A stretch of 43,067 nucleotides of DNA from the NCBI RefSeq assembly GCF_000003605.2, contig NW_003146773.1, positions 168,000 to 211,066 on the forward strand, written 5' to 3'. Source of the DNA: Saccoglossus kowalevskii. Taxonomy: Eukaryota; Hemichordata; Enteropneusta; Harrimaniidae. Positions 22,706 to 34,334 of the stretch are shown piece after piece (position 1 is the stretch's first letter; each line of letters begins with the position of its first letter). The notes under the pieces are model-generated. The model was not told the DNA's origin and made no database searches. It saw only the letters and a list, made by a program, of their open reading frames with translations. Position numbers and translations under genes: made by a program.

Positions 22706-22722
22706 GCCACTAGAGGGCGCTA
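22706..22722 (+). promoter_or_regulatory. CTCF-type consensus site
   Basis: GCCACTAGAGGGCGCTA matches the full CTCF core on the plus strand. Binding is inferred. Confidence 0.45.
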
Positions 22723-23141
22723 CAACATGATGCTACTTACTGGTACTCTAGGTTCAAGATTCTGTGTTAGTTATTTCTAACTTCGGTGTCATCGAAAATG
22801 CAGAGCTGTTCATATAGGTTATTGTCCACTGCCTGTCATCTGTTCATTTTCAACATTTTCTTGCAAACTAGCAGCCTAATTTATACTAAATGATACTTTG
22901 ACATGATGGATGGACCTCTGTCAGATTTTCTATCAATCCAATTGCCTTGAGACTTTGAATGAACATACCATGTGTGAACCTGTCAGATTTGTTAAATTCA
23001 TGAAAACATCTTTCATCTCTATTTTTAACGGAGACTTTTGTAATTTTTTTCACAAAAATATGATGACTTCCTTGAAAATATCAGCTCAATTGCTTTGATA
23101 GTTGGTATTTGCATGACAATTACCGTATAAACCAACTACCA

Positions 23142-23348
23142 GTACTGTAAAATGACTAATTTTCACTGGGTTTAAATTTCACTGATTTAGGATTTCAGGA
23201 ATATTCAGTGGGTTTTAATTTCACGGTTTTATCATTTAGATAATGTGTTCTATGCTAAATTTTACATATTCACTGGGTTTTAATTTAGCGCATTTTCAAG
23301 TCAGCGAAATAGGCAAAAACTCAGTGAATAATTAACATATTTACAGTA
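23142..23348. mobile_element. MITE family G-related, copy 5
   Basis: GTACTGTAAAATGACTAATT to AACATATTTACAGTAC, with three CACTGGGTTTAAATTTCAC-like internal blocks; a variant subfamily. Confidence 0.6.
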
Positions 23349-24226
23349 CCATGGTAGTAATATTAACCATGGCAAATAGCTGATCTAATCATATAGAAAA
23401 ATAATCCAATAATTCTGTGCACAATTTCAGGAAAAAATAAATAGGCTAGGGAAACCATTTTCTGTTTTCTTTAACTTGTCTGAGAATTTTGCAAGATTAC
23501 TGCATTATAGACATTGATCGGTGTGTGAAACTTATCAGGGGGTCCTCCCCGCAGACAACCCATCATGAACTGTATCAACTTGGATCTGTTCAGATAAAGT
23601 GAGCCACCAACGGCATTAATATGCACACTTTTTTTTTTCTTAATTCACATTTGTACAACAAATCTTGAACATGGTTAAATCCTAGATATTTTGATCCTTC
23701 AAACATTACCAGCATTAGTCACAAATTAAGTTATACAAATGAGCATCTACACCTGAGTAACACCCTCTCTTTTGCTCACCAATATCCGTATATTTGACCA
23801 TCATTTCACCAATTATTTCTTGCCAGATTCTGTTCAACCAGTATGTGTTTAAAAGTGCGCCCTCTTTGGCAAGTTTACACCCTGCTCTTGGTTTATTTCC
23901 CTTGCCATAAGTTATGCCAACTTTGATTGACCGCATAATTTAGAGGTATGTCCAATCAGATCATTGTACCGAATTTGTGACCTTTCATTGCCATTCTACT
24001 ATGTTTTGATTGGGCACAGGATTTAGAAATTATGAAAATAAAACAAACTTTTGATGTACACATGTTTAACTGACAATAACAATGACAACAAACACGAATA
24101 TTCTGTTTAGATCTTTTCAATTCCTTTGTACATATCCTGGACAAGAAAAGTTATCCTCCAGCCTGTCTTTTATGTTTCTGGCATAGTCATTGTTAATGGT
24201 ACATGCAACTTCTTCTGAACTTAGAG

Positions 24227-24451
24227 TTAACCTTTTCACCACAAGACTTTCTCGCCCTGATTTTTCTGCACTTTTTTTTTCTTATGTTTCTGGAAATGAA
24301 CCCTAATTTTTGGGCCAACAGACAAAATTTGAGTCAATTTTCAGTTTTTACTCAAAAAATTTGGCTATATTTGACCCAATCTGCAGACTATAAACAGGGA
24401 CTATTTTGTGAATTTGTGAAGAAAAGAGGGAACTGGTAGTGAAAAGGTTAA
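24227..24451 (+). mobile_element. TTAA MITE, family B, copy 2
   Basis: 225 bp from TTAACCTTTTCACCAC to GTAGTGAAAAGGTTAA. Perfect TTAA at both edges and CC immediately inside fit a piggyBac-like terminus. Confidence 0.85.
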
Positions 24452-24726
24452 GGGAAACCTGAACTAGAAATTAGTGAAGTTCACTGAAGTAGACATGGAT
24501 TATTTAAACCTGTTGATTGTTTTTGAGAGAAGGAAGGAAGGATTGTGCCTTGGTGTCAAGAAAGAATATGGTTGTAAAGGGAGATGAGGGAGGAATGGTT
24601 GGTGTCAAGATACCCCAATGCTGCACCCCTTAGTGAATAAAATAAAGTTTTTTGGGTGAATGACAGGGAAAACCAAAAGGATTTTTTTTGTTTCAGTTTT
24701 CAAGGATTTCTACACTTAAGACAGTA

Positions 24727-24761
24727 CCGGTAATATATTTTATGCGGGAGGGGGGGGGGGT
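24727..24761. repeat. G-tract in low-complexity sequence
   Basis: GCGGGAGGGGGGGGGGTGC at 24744-24762; simple sequence. Confidence 0.7.
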
Positions 24762-24778
24762 GCATCATAAATCTGGTC

Positions 24779-24912
24779 AAGTTGAAGTGTATACACAAGG
24801 GAGAATTTGATATGCTGAAAAATAAACCAGTCAACAAACAAGCTGCTCTCTGATTCGTCTGTTAGGTATTGAGTAACCAATCAGACACAATCTTGTAAGT
24901 AGCTTTGGACTG
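24779..24912 (+). repeat. CCAAT-pair interspersed repeat, copy 4
   Basis: AAGTTGAAGTGTATACACAAGG at its start, CAACAAACAAGCTGCTCTCT in the middle and ACCAATCAGACACAATCTTG near the end, matching copies 1-3. Confidence 0.75.
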
Positions 24913-25871
24913 ACTCCAAATTTAGTTTGCCAGCCACATGTATTTGGCCAGTAGAGTCTGTACACTCACCAAGGGTTAGCGTTAACTACAGAATGAGAAG
25001 CAAAAGCTTGTATCTGGCTTTTCCCTAGATAAATCAGTATTGGCCACTGTAACTAACAATTTTTTAGTTCCCAGTAATTTGAAATATGCTACAATAAACA
25101 ATTATTACATAAAATAATTTTACCCCAAAAAATCATAAATATCTCAAGGTTTCACTACTTTTATTCTATGTACAACATCCATATTTCTGTCCCAAAACAC
25201 ATACATCTTGTTCTTGTTCAAAGTGATCATTGTAAATTACTTTGAAATCACAAAATGTTGTAGCACTTGATATACTTGGACCATGTCAGCGACTTTCGCA
25301 AAATTTGGACTCCATAAATGCCATAAAATCATGCAAAATATATCTTCAAAACTAATTTTTAACTGAAATTGTTAGCATTTTGGTTGCTAAATTATGAATT
25401 TCTGATCCTATACAAAGACATGGTTCATATCGGGTAAAAATCACATTATTTTTTATCACCGTATTTTTAATTACCTATCAAAATATAAACATAATTTCTT
25501 CCCCATTACCATGGTAATGACTTATTGTATTCAAATTGAATTATATAATAAAACAATGGTCTCCCTAGTATCCACGTTCTTCCTAAATTTGGTGTGATTT
25601 GTTTCAACGTAAACCAAGACTGTTAATATGTACAAATAGGGTTTTCATTCAATGTTTTTTTGAGATTGCCAGTTAATTCACAAAAGAAACCCCTTCTCTT
25701 TTTTAATGAGCCATGGGCCTCAAATCCCAACCAGGTGAGAAATAACACATGTGGGATGTCTATTTCCTGTAAACAATAGCTGAATACATTTTAATTAGAT
25801 ACTTCTAGGTCTTCTAATGAGGTATGCTGCTAATTGCAAAAGCTGCTAAAATTACCTAGAATTTCATCATG
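24913..25871. other. Intergenic, no gene seen
   Basis: AT-rich; no exon or known repeat recognised. Confidence 0.45.
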
Positions 25872-25917
25872 ATCTAAACATGGAAGGTACTAACATTAGT
25901 ACCTTCCATGATCTAAA
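25872..25917. mobile_element. 32-bp palindromic micro-element with 7-bp direct repeats, copy 1
   Basis: The core at 25879-25910 has two perfect 14-bp arms, CATGGAAGGTACTA and TAGTACCTTCCATG, around an ACAT loop. It is flanked on both sides by ATCTAAA. A second copy with a different 7-bp flank is at 35523. Confidence 0.65.
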
Positions 25918-25967
25918 CACGCTGTCTGTCAGCTGATATAATTCCACTGTATATATTGTAGTTAGAC

Positions 25968-26180
25968 ATCATTTTATCAAAAATGATAAAAATGTTTACT
26001 AAAATTAGCAAATTAAGCTTGTGGTTACAAAATATCAGAGGTCAACCCAAGATACATATATAATAAGTATCAAAGCAAGCAGATTTTCAAGAAGAATTTG
26101 AAAATGTAAAGTTAACAACAACAGACAAACAGAAATATGCTCTACTCTGGCGATTAAGTCAACAGCAGAGCTAAAAAAAT
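25968..26180. repeat. Dispersed repeat J, copy 3 (old)
   Basis: Shares TACTAAAATTAGCAAATTAA, AAGTATCAAAGCAAGCAG and TTTTCAAGAAGAATTTGAAA with the pair at 29678-30062, at clearly lower identity. Confidence 0.6.
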
Positions 26181-26242
26181 GTGACCAATCATGTTTGGAG
26201 GGTATAAGAGGTGATTTTATTGATGTAACCAGTTTACAGTCA

Positions 26243-26448
26243 ATACTGTAAACACATTCATTATTTACTAGTTTTCAATTTCGCTATTTTTTTTGATAAG
26301 TAAAATCTACTAAATTAAATTCACATGTAAAGTAACAATTGTGAACTCATTGTTTTTCTACTAAGTTCATGAAACATCAAAACTCAGTGAAATTTCACAA
26401 AGCATCGAAATAGTGAAATGTCAGTAAAAATAAATGATTTTACAGTAC
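26243..26448. mobile_element. MITE family G-related, copy 6
   Basis: ATACTGTAAACACATTCATT to AAATGATTTTACAGTA; variant interior like copy 5. Confidence 0.55.
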
Positions 26449-27224
26449 ATTAACTGCTCTTCCAAATCAAAATAGAAGACAATGCATGGAAAAACAAATC
26501 AATAATAATCTGCATGGATTGAAACCAAGTTAAGAGAATATGAAATACAAAATACTCTGTAGAAATAGTAAATATATATATATTGTGAATCTACCACAAA
26601 ACGGTGGTCAACTTACTCTAGAAGAAACTTGGACGGGAAGGTAAGCCTATTGCCAGGGAAGTTAATGCATAAAACCCATATACATCTTGGATTTGAAAAG
26701 TACATAAGTACATGCATTGAAAATTGCTTTGGGATTGCCAGGTCTGATGCAGACTTGAATTAATAACTTTCTTGTTTCAGCAATATTTTTTTTGGTATTA
26801 TTTCTAGGCAGTGTGATATAATCATACAACCACAAATTAACGAAGAAATCTTATAAAAGGATATACATTTTTTGTATCAGTACACTACAGATAAAAATCA
26901 GTGAAAGTAAACTCCAGTGAAATAAGTAAGTAGTATATGTCGAATTCATGAAAATAAATTACTTATGTTTTAACGGTGAATAAGCATATCAACTATATTA
27001 TTTGGAATATACGTCAGTCTAACGAAATAAATCATTAGACAATAATCCTAATAATAATAATGATATAACTGAAAATCTATAAAACAATTTCCGTTTTTTT
27101 AACACCTTTAGAGGGTTTAGTAGGATAACAAGATATTTTTTGAATAAGTTTTTTTTGCACTGCAAAACAATGCAATAGACTTTATTCCATTGCATAAGCG
27201 TTCACTGATCTGTAATTCTCTTTT
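26449..27224. other. Intergenic, downstream of the DDIT4-like gene
   Basis: A family G fragment at about 26884-26950 (AAAAATCAGTGAAAGTAAAC); otherwise unassigned AT-rich sequence. Confidence 0.4.
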
Positions 27225-27230
27225 TTTATT
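27225..27230 (-). terminator. Candidate poly(A) signal of the DDIT4-like gene
   Basis: AATAAA on the minus strand about 165 bp past the stop codon; a second hexamer is at 27181-27186. Confidence 0.4.
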
Positions 27231-27395
27231 TGCATTTAATTATGATTAATTAAATCCAGACCAACTTTTTCAATATATCAATCAATCGATTGCGTGATCT
27301 ATTTTTACCAAATTTTTTTTTACACTTATACGAAGTTTACACTTTGAGGTACATGTATATTAAATATAAATAATACAAAAAATAAATATCTTGCG

Positions 27396-30300
27396 CTATT
27401 TAATTGTCAAGACTGGAGATCGATATAGTTTGTTCTTGATCAGTCTAAATCCCGGGCTTACTGTTATTGAGTTTCTATGCGCAAATTTTAGACAAGTTGG
27501 AAATGTCAAACTGAAGAAAGTTTTGTCAATTCGCTGAAGGGTCAGATGAATTTCAAACGTTGCCACAGTGTCAGGATCCACAGCAATTTTACCGAGCTTT
27601 CGAATATGTCTCCCGTCCTCCATCGTAATGAATGTTGTACAGCCTCTAATACCACACGGTTCACATTCTGACATTCGCATAATGTCTTGCGCAATCCTTA
27701 AAGTTAGATTGCATGGTATGTACATTTCGCAGTCTAGTTTAACTTCTTTCGCAGTCCTAAGAGTTTCAAATATACGCTTTGATAGACTTTCACACGTTTC
27801 CTTTTCATCTGGGTCTTCGAATGTACCGTAACTATTCTCGTTTACAGACACTGTAAATAAACAGAAAGAATGATCAGGTATATATTCTGGAATTCAGCAT
27901 GGCAAGTAAAGTCCAAGCTTCACAGACACACAGATATTTCTTGACAGAACTAATATGGTAATTCTCTAGCACATGAACAGAAAATCAAACATTGAATGAA
28001 ATCCCATTATAGTTACAGAATTCGGAAAAATTTAATTTATGTTTCATGAAAATAAGAGTAACAACAAAGAAAATCAGAGGGCACAACATTTTACTTTGCA
28101 ACTTCAGAAGTTACTAATAGCAACAAACAATGTATCCTTGACGACTTCTCTTCCCAGAATTACCAACTTGATTTGGGGTTGATTTTAATTTGACTTAGAG
28201 TTCCTACAAAATCAGTTCTGTTACGAGGCACAGTGTTAACAATGTAACACTAACAAAACCAGTGTGTGCTGACTGCAATACATATTCCTCACTATTCCTC
28301 AATGGTTTTACCCACAATACTCAGTCTTAAAAAAACACTGCCAAGCCACCTTATTAATTGCACCACAAGCAAATTATTGTTTTTGGAGGTGGTTGAATTA
28401 AAGCAGAATTGAGTGGTTTATTTATTTATTGAGTGGGCGTTCGCCAGTACATGCTAACTTGATTTCAGGACTGAAACATGTCAATGGAAATAAGTCTCAG
28501 AAGTGTAACTATTTTTATATTTCTAGTCAATAAAGTGAAATTAGAAAATGCATTCAAATCCCAGTAAAAATCTGTACTTTTGAAATGTTACCCCCCCCTC
28601 CAAGTAATATTTTGCCCCTAAATATATTCCTCATCTCTGCACATTGAACTACCACCCACATGGTAGACTTTGCAATTTCCTGGTTAGTCATGGTGGATGT
28701 GTTTGACATAAAACTGATTGTTACGATATCCTCTATTCTCCAAAAAGCATCCTGTGTAATATCAAAGACTACCGTTCTGTTCAATTAAAAAAATTCAAAA
28801 GACATTGCCATAATAGACTAAGAAAAAACAATTATTTTTGTTCGGCACTTCCAGAATCATACAAAAATATAATTATTTTAACTCTCTCTCAGGCAAATTT
28901 GTTTTCTTAGCAGCAAAGATTTCAGTGTTCTGTTCCACAGGCATTGCTGTAACTCTAACTTTCACATGCAATAATTGTTGACACACAAAAAAAAAAATTG
29001 TCACATTTGTGTAATTGATAATTTTGAACCAATTTTTGAAAAAAACGGGAAAAAATTATGGATGTTTATTTTGCCACAGTCTCCATGGACTGTGATTTCA
29101 TGAAAGGAGACAAATGGTGAGTGACTCAGTCACAATTTACAAGCAAACCACTAGATAATCAAGTTTTTGACACTTGATTTTATTTTCAAATAAAGTATTC
29201 TGCAGTGGTAGTATTCTTAGATACGCTCTTGTACAACAACAATTTTTTTTTATAAATTCAATATTTTATTAAATGTTTTTGGTTAGACCACAACTATACA
29301 GGACATGGAGTGTGATCAAGGTTTGTAGTCGCTCATCCCCACAAAAAGCTGGGACCTTGCAGGCAAGTTTCCCCAGTCATTAATTGGTTATATTTGTTCA
29401 TTGGTGGTGCATGTCCACTTCCTGTTTGTCTATTTGATTTTTTGTGAGCAAAATCTCCATAAATATACAATATATAATTCTAATTGTGGCATACAAGCCT
29501 GCAGTTATAATCCTAGTCATGTTGATCCAATATGTAGCAACAACCAAGATTAGGGCTCATTAAACTCTACAGGGGTTTTTAATTAAATAAACAGCTGATT
29601 AAATTTGCCTGGTGTGATGTAATCATTTTTATTTTCCCCTCCTGAGATTGAAATTTAAAAATCTGACCTTTATAAAGATCACTTTTTACCAAAAATGACA
29701 AAAATATTCACCAAAATTAGAGAATTAAAGATAACATTACAAAATGAATAAATCTGAGAGAGGTCCACATGTAGTACCTATATATGTAATATCAAAGCAA
29801 TTGGACTTGCGGTTTTTAACAAGAAGTCGAAAATATCACTTTTTACCAAAAATGACAAAAATATTCACCAAAATTAGAGAATTAAAGATATGATCACGAA
29901 ATGAACAAATCTGAGAGAGGTCTACCCAAGGTACATATACACCAAGTATCAAAGCATTCAGGCTTGTAGTTTTCAAGAAGAAGTCGAAAAAGTAAAACAT
30001 TGACACGGACGACAACAGACGACGGCGGACAATCACTCATATGATAAGCTCCGCTGTCGACTTTGACTAATTAAAAAATTGTGAATAAATAAGCTTATTT
30101 GCCGTGATTTAATTGCCCTGTTTTTATCTACATGTAAAAAATAGCCCCAGGGGTGAGGAAGTGTTGAACTTGGTAGTGAATTGAGAAACACGTGATAGAG
30201 CCACTGCAATGAAACTGGTCTGCGTCAATAACATGCTCGCGAATCCGCGAAAGCGACGACCTTCCATTGTATGTAAATTAGGTCAGAGTTCACGGCTATT

Positions 30301-31368
30301 TTTAAACATGTGCCGATTTGATTTTGAGGTTGTTTTGCATGGAATTTTCCGCAATTACTTGTTTTTCAAAATTTAACTGGAGATATTTTGTCAACTATGT
30401 TTATGCATACATTTATGGTCAGTGTGTGATTGGTTTTAATTTTAAAACGTTTTATTAACGCTCCGATATTTCTAACAGTTCCGTGTTGGTCCACATGGTT
30501 CAAGTTTAATTTACATCACGGCGTATTTTTTTACCAACACGATTACATTACGTATTCATATTTTTAAACATTTGTTAAACTACACAAATAATTTTAAGAA
30601 ATTAAAATTGAATAGCATCGATTCTAGTTCACATGAACACTGGCACCAATTTCGCAATTTCTGCAAAGGATGTGTCATCATTTGAAACCGGAAAGGGTGT
30701 CAAAGTCAGGGGTAATACGTCGTTGACTAATGAGGTACAAACGAGTCCAATTGAATTTTGATATGAAGTGTAAAATCATCGATCGATCCACTCAAAGACA
30801 GTATAGCATACGTACGGGGTTATTCGGTCTCCGTGTCAATGACCAGAGACGCTGTGTCAGTGATATATGTAACAAGGGTGCCCGTCTGCCGCGGTCTGGT
30901 CTGGTCTGCGCTAGACAGACAGTGCAGTAGAAGCAAACACAAGTTTATTCGTACACAAAATGAAGAAAGAGAATTATACAATTGTTTCCTTTCCAAGTCG
31001 TACGTATTTTTACTGTATCACATTACGAAGTCACAAAACAATATTATATTAAGCCAGGATGCAAACAACACGTTACATTTACCTGAATTCTGCGTCCACT
31101 CCCTAGTCTTGGCAGTCTCAATCACAGAGCTAGTTGGGGTAACTTTCCGTTTACCAAGTAAAATATCAGCCAATTTATCAAGCAATCGATGCAAAGCGTA
31201 GGTGATACCAACTTGCTGCTGGGTCTCCATCTCAACGCTGTCGAGCCTCGAAACTCTATCGGCAGTGGACTGCATTGTGTCTATCGAGGCGGTTGCTTTG
31301 GTCGTCTGACTTGACTTCGCGAGAGCTCGGTCACGAGAATTCAGTTTCAAGCTGTACAAAGCAGTCAT
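27396..31368 (-). CDS. DDIT4: DDIT4/REDD1-family protein (mTORC1 inhibitor), two exons
   Basis: Exon 1 is 31368-31083 (ATG start, phase-1 GTAAAT donor) and exon 2 is 27850-27396 (TTTACAG acceptor, stop TAG). The junction makes a GTG valine codon and a 246-residue protein; human DDIT4 has 232. The family domain covers about residues 113-240: SECEPCGIRG at 156-165, IAVDPDTVATFEIHLTLQ at 184-201, and the C-terminal SPGFRLIKNKLYRS at 227-240. These match the blocks shared by DDIT4, DDIT4L and insect Scylla/Charybdis. Known members are induced by hypoxia, DNA damage or stress and restrain mTORC1 through TSC1/2 in the cytoplasm. Exon 1 (95 residues, Ser/Thr-rich start) is poorly conserved, as is usual in the family, so it is less certain than exon 2. 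The intron is 3.2 kb. Confidence 0.88.
27853..29677. other. DDIT4-like intron, part 1
   Basis: A C tract at 28591-28600 and a family G fragment at 29175-29207 (CAAATAAAGTATTCTGCAGT). No alternative exon recognised. Confidence 0.45.
29678..30062. repeat. Dispersed repeat J, two tandem copies
   Basis: ATCACTTTTTACCAAAAATG starts at 29678 and again at 29835 (157-bp spacing), identical for about 55 bp before diverging. The second copy continues through GAAGAAGTCGAAAAAGT into a GACGACAACAGACGACGGCG tail and AAGCTCCGCTGTCGACTT. Such AC-GACGG tails occur in dispersed repeats of marine invertebrates. It lies in the DDIT4-like intron. Confidence 0.75.
30063..31082. other. DDIT4-like intron, part 2
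   Basis: The half nearest exon 1 is richer in GC and CpG; no alternative first exon can be supported. Confidence 0.4.
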
Positions 31369-31410
31369 TCAAGTTATATTCGCTCTGGCTCAATCGGTTC
31401 ACGAACAGAA

Positions 31411-31420
31411 CATATATACA
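31411..31420 (-). promoter_or_regulatory. Possible TATA box of the DDIT4-like gene
   Basis: TGTATATATG on the minus strand ends about 43 bp before the start codon. It would imply a 5' leader of only 15-25 nt, so the true start site may lie elsewhere. Confidence 0.3.
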
Positions 31421-31840
31421 ACAGCTTTAACAGAGAAGATATGAGCTGGCAGAATCAGCTGTTCGTTCTGCTGCTGCCTAGACGAGAGCAATCAGCTGAG
31501 TGAAGAACACAAGGGAGATAGTGCGCATGACCGGAGACGCACAGTTATAGCCCACATATCATTTACATAAATTGTTTCCTGAAATGGCCATCAATAAAAC
31601 GTCATCAAAGGGCAGTAGAGTGTCTACAATGCGTCAGTAGGTGCGGCTGTCTGCGTTTGTGTTCAGATAACAATTCCGTTGTCTGAGGTGTATGGGAGCT
31701 GTGATGATTATTATCTTTCGAGTAGCCATGTAAGACAAAGTTTTCGAGATTACCACCAGTTTGATATAAAGTGATCACTCCCGTATGAGCGTTGTTTTCC
31801 AGGGCAGCGGAGAAAACAAATAAATTATGTTAATGTTCAG

Positions 31841-31900
31841 GACGTGCACAGTGGCATGATACCGTGACCTCAGCGTCCAGTGGCAAAGACTATTACACGT
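31841..31900. promoter_or_regulatory. Two hypoxia-response-element cores upstream of DDIT4-like gene
   Basis: GACGTGCACAG at 31841-31851 (ACGTG core followed by a CACAG-like ancillary half) and a second ACGTG on the minus strand at 31896-31900 lie 470-530 bp before the ATG. Paired RCGTG cores are expected in HIF targets, and DDIT4 relatives are HIF targets in vertebrates and flies. The function here is inferred. Confidence 0.35.
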
Positions 31901-32601
31901 TGAGTTGTTTATTTCACTCACCTGTTGACTAAAAAGTGATATATTATGTTTATGCACACGCATTTATGTGTTTTTCACAACCGTGTTTGTCGACGTCAAC
32001 AATCAACAATTGGTATATTGGAGGGTTAAACACATCGCGTCTCTCATTTTAGCAGCTACTATTTATTAGGAGTTTTTATCCAAAACCAAAAATAAAGTTC
32101 GAAGTACATCTATATACATTTTAAGTGGATTGCACGTCCATTTGTTTTTTTATTAAAGTTTGTGTGCATAATTTTGTTAATATTTATGATTTGTTTTTTT
32201 ATAATTTCAATGAACCAATATTTTGAAACGATAATCAATATTTTCGAAAAAAATGGACACACTTGTGTGAATTTATGTTGTGAAAGATGAAATAAGCTGA
32301 CCCCGGCGTTCAGAAGACCAATTCTTAAAAAAAAATACATTTGTAACAGGACATTTGTACATAGCTGTTTCCGTTTCGCTACCGAAAAATAGAGAAAACA
32401 AACGGCTGCAGCTGGGGTATGTTTGTACATAATTTAATATCACAGTATAACTCGTATGTTATTTTAACCAATCGGAGATATTATACCAGTCAGTCTGCAT
32501 GTTTATAACCATTGTCGATTTTTTGGGCCCTGATTGGTGACGGAATGTAGGCTGTGTCCGAGTCCGTCGATCTAAACAAGTCGGAGACTAGCACTCATAC
32601 A

Positions 32602-32664
32602 ATGGCGGGCACTTCAGTTCGAAAGCCAAACGAGGGTTCGTTTGTGTGTGTCTGTGTGTTTTAA
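32602..32664 (+). CDS. Possible first coding exon of an unidentified gene
   Basis: ATGGCGGGCACTTCAG opens a frame MAGTSVRKPNEGSF behind a GC-richer stretch that holds CCAATCGG at 32469 and an inverted CCAAT (ATTGG) at 32533. The frame ends after 20 codons unless spliced, and no strong donor is visible. This is a guess from composition and the Kozak-like context, with no homology. Confidence 0.15.
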   Translation: MAGTSVRKPNEGSFVCVCVF

Positions 32665-34334
32665 AAGTTAGCGGGGAAGGGTATTGGTGACATAAGGGTA
32701 CTGGCGCGGTTATCCCAAGCTGTCTCGGACAAGTATTTATTATATCGTACTTATTAAATATGAATAATCAGTTACTCTGGGTGAAACAAAGCCATTCCTT
32801 TCATTTGTATAGATATTTATAAATTCCACAATTCAAACTGAAACGAAAGGTTTCTCTTGACCGATTAAATAACATTGGAACATTTTCGAATGGCGTCGCT
32901 GTGCATTGTGCTCGTTCATTGACTGGTTTTATTCAACTGCCATTGAAATGTATATATTTATAACGATGAAGGAAATACATTTGTTGCGCTGATAGTAGCA
33001 AAGCAACAGTTACAGATAACCCCTTTATATTAAAATAAACATTTTAATCATGGTGAAAACAATTACAAAATGGAATACAGTTTTTGCATGTTTCGCACAA
33101 CCCAGGAAAGTATTTAGCATAACCTTTATTAATAAACTTTATTATATTAACAATGCAAATTTAACCAAAGACAATAGAAAAGATGTCTTCTAATGTCTTT
33201 GATTTAACTACCTTGGTTTCAAATTAGGCACTGTTATTTTAAGAAGATAAGGTCACAAAGCATTGTTCTCCCTGGAAAAAAATCTGGTCACCATTTATTT
33301 TTGATAAACCATTCCCTGTTCATAATAGTGATGTCTAGGAGTGTAATATAAAATCAAGTACTGAGAATGTGCACTAATATCTACTCCTGTCGGTTTCAAA
33401 AACACATCCCAATTAACAGCGAGCTGGGTAGGTATCCGATTTCAGCCCAAAACAACTAATAAATTTCGTACTAGTAGCAGCGAAACACGCAATTAAATGG
33501 ACCTTCAATAGAGCAGCGATTCGACCGTAACGTTTTGCAATTATTAGTCACAAACAGCACTTAAGCAAATACAGTAATTGCTGCTGAAATAGGATTTACT
33601 AGTATGTGAAAGATCAAAAGATAGATAAACAAATACCGGGCACATGAAATCAACAATGACAATACCATTTATCAGAATGCCTAAGCAAAGAACAAATACT
33701 AGTAATTATTTGTAAAAAAATAAACACAGAAATTTATATAATGAAAAATATCTAATTGTTTGATTGCTCTTCGTGAATCTCTAACCAGATTCCGATTACG
33801 TAACCTCTCACTGAAAATAGAATGTGATCATTATCATGTACCTGTCAATGACATAATTTCTAAAACGTTGTGATGGCAATGGAATTGAAGATAAACAACA
33901 TTTTGTACACAATATTGAACGCAAAGAAAAAGTGTTTTAACATGCTGAACAAATCTAAGAAACATTTATTTCAATTCATTCAGATTGAAAATATGTTTGA
34001 ATATTTTTGGGGGAATAACCTGTCAATACCTCTCGCGCAGTTGTTATCAATAATTACGCAACACAGACAGCAACGCATGCTTTAGTTTGTTTAGTCTTAT
34101 TCAGTGTTATTTTTCTCTGTTTTTTTTCTTCTTACCCTTTTTACACCTTTCAAGGAATGTTATGTGTCAATAAAATCATTGTTATTATTATGACTAACCG
34201 TTTGCGTAAAGGATGAAATGAAAACAATGTAGACTACGTACAGTGGGGGCAATTGTTTACTGTCTCCTCATTGCACTGTTTTCCCGGACTGTCTTTAGTT
34301 ATCAGTGTGAGAACTAAACAGAGGGCACTCTTGG

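Noticed and set aside
27568-27831. Plus-strand open frame
   Set aside because: Antisense shadow of the conserved DDIT4-like exon 2.
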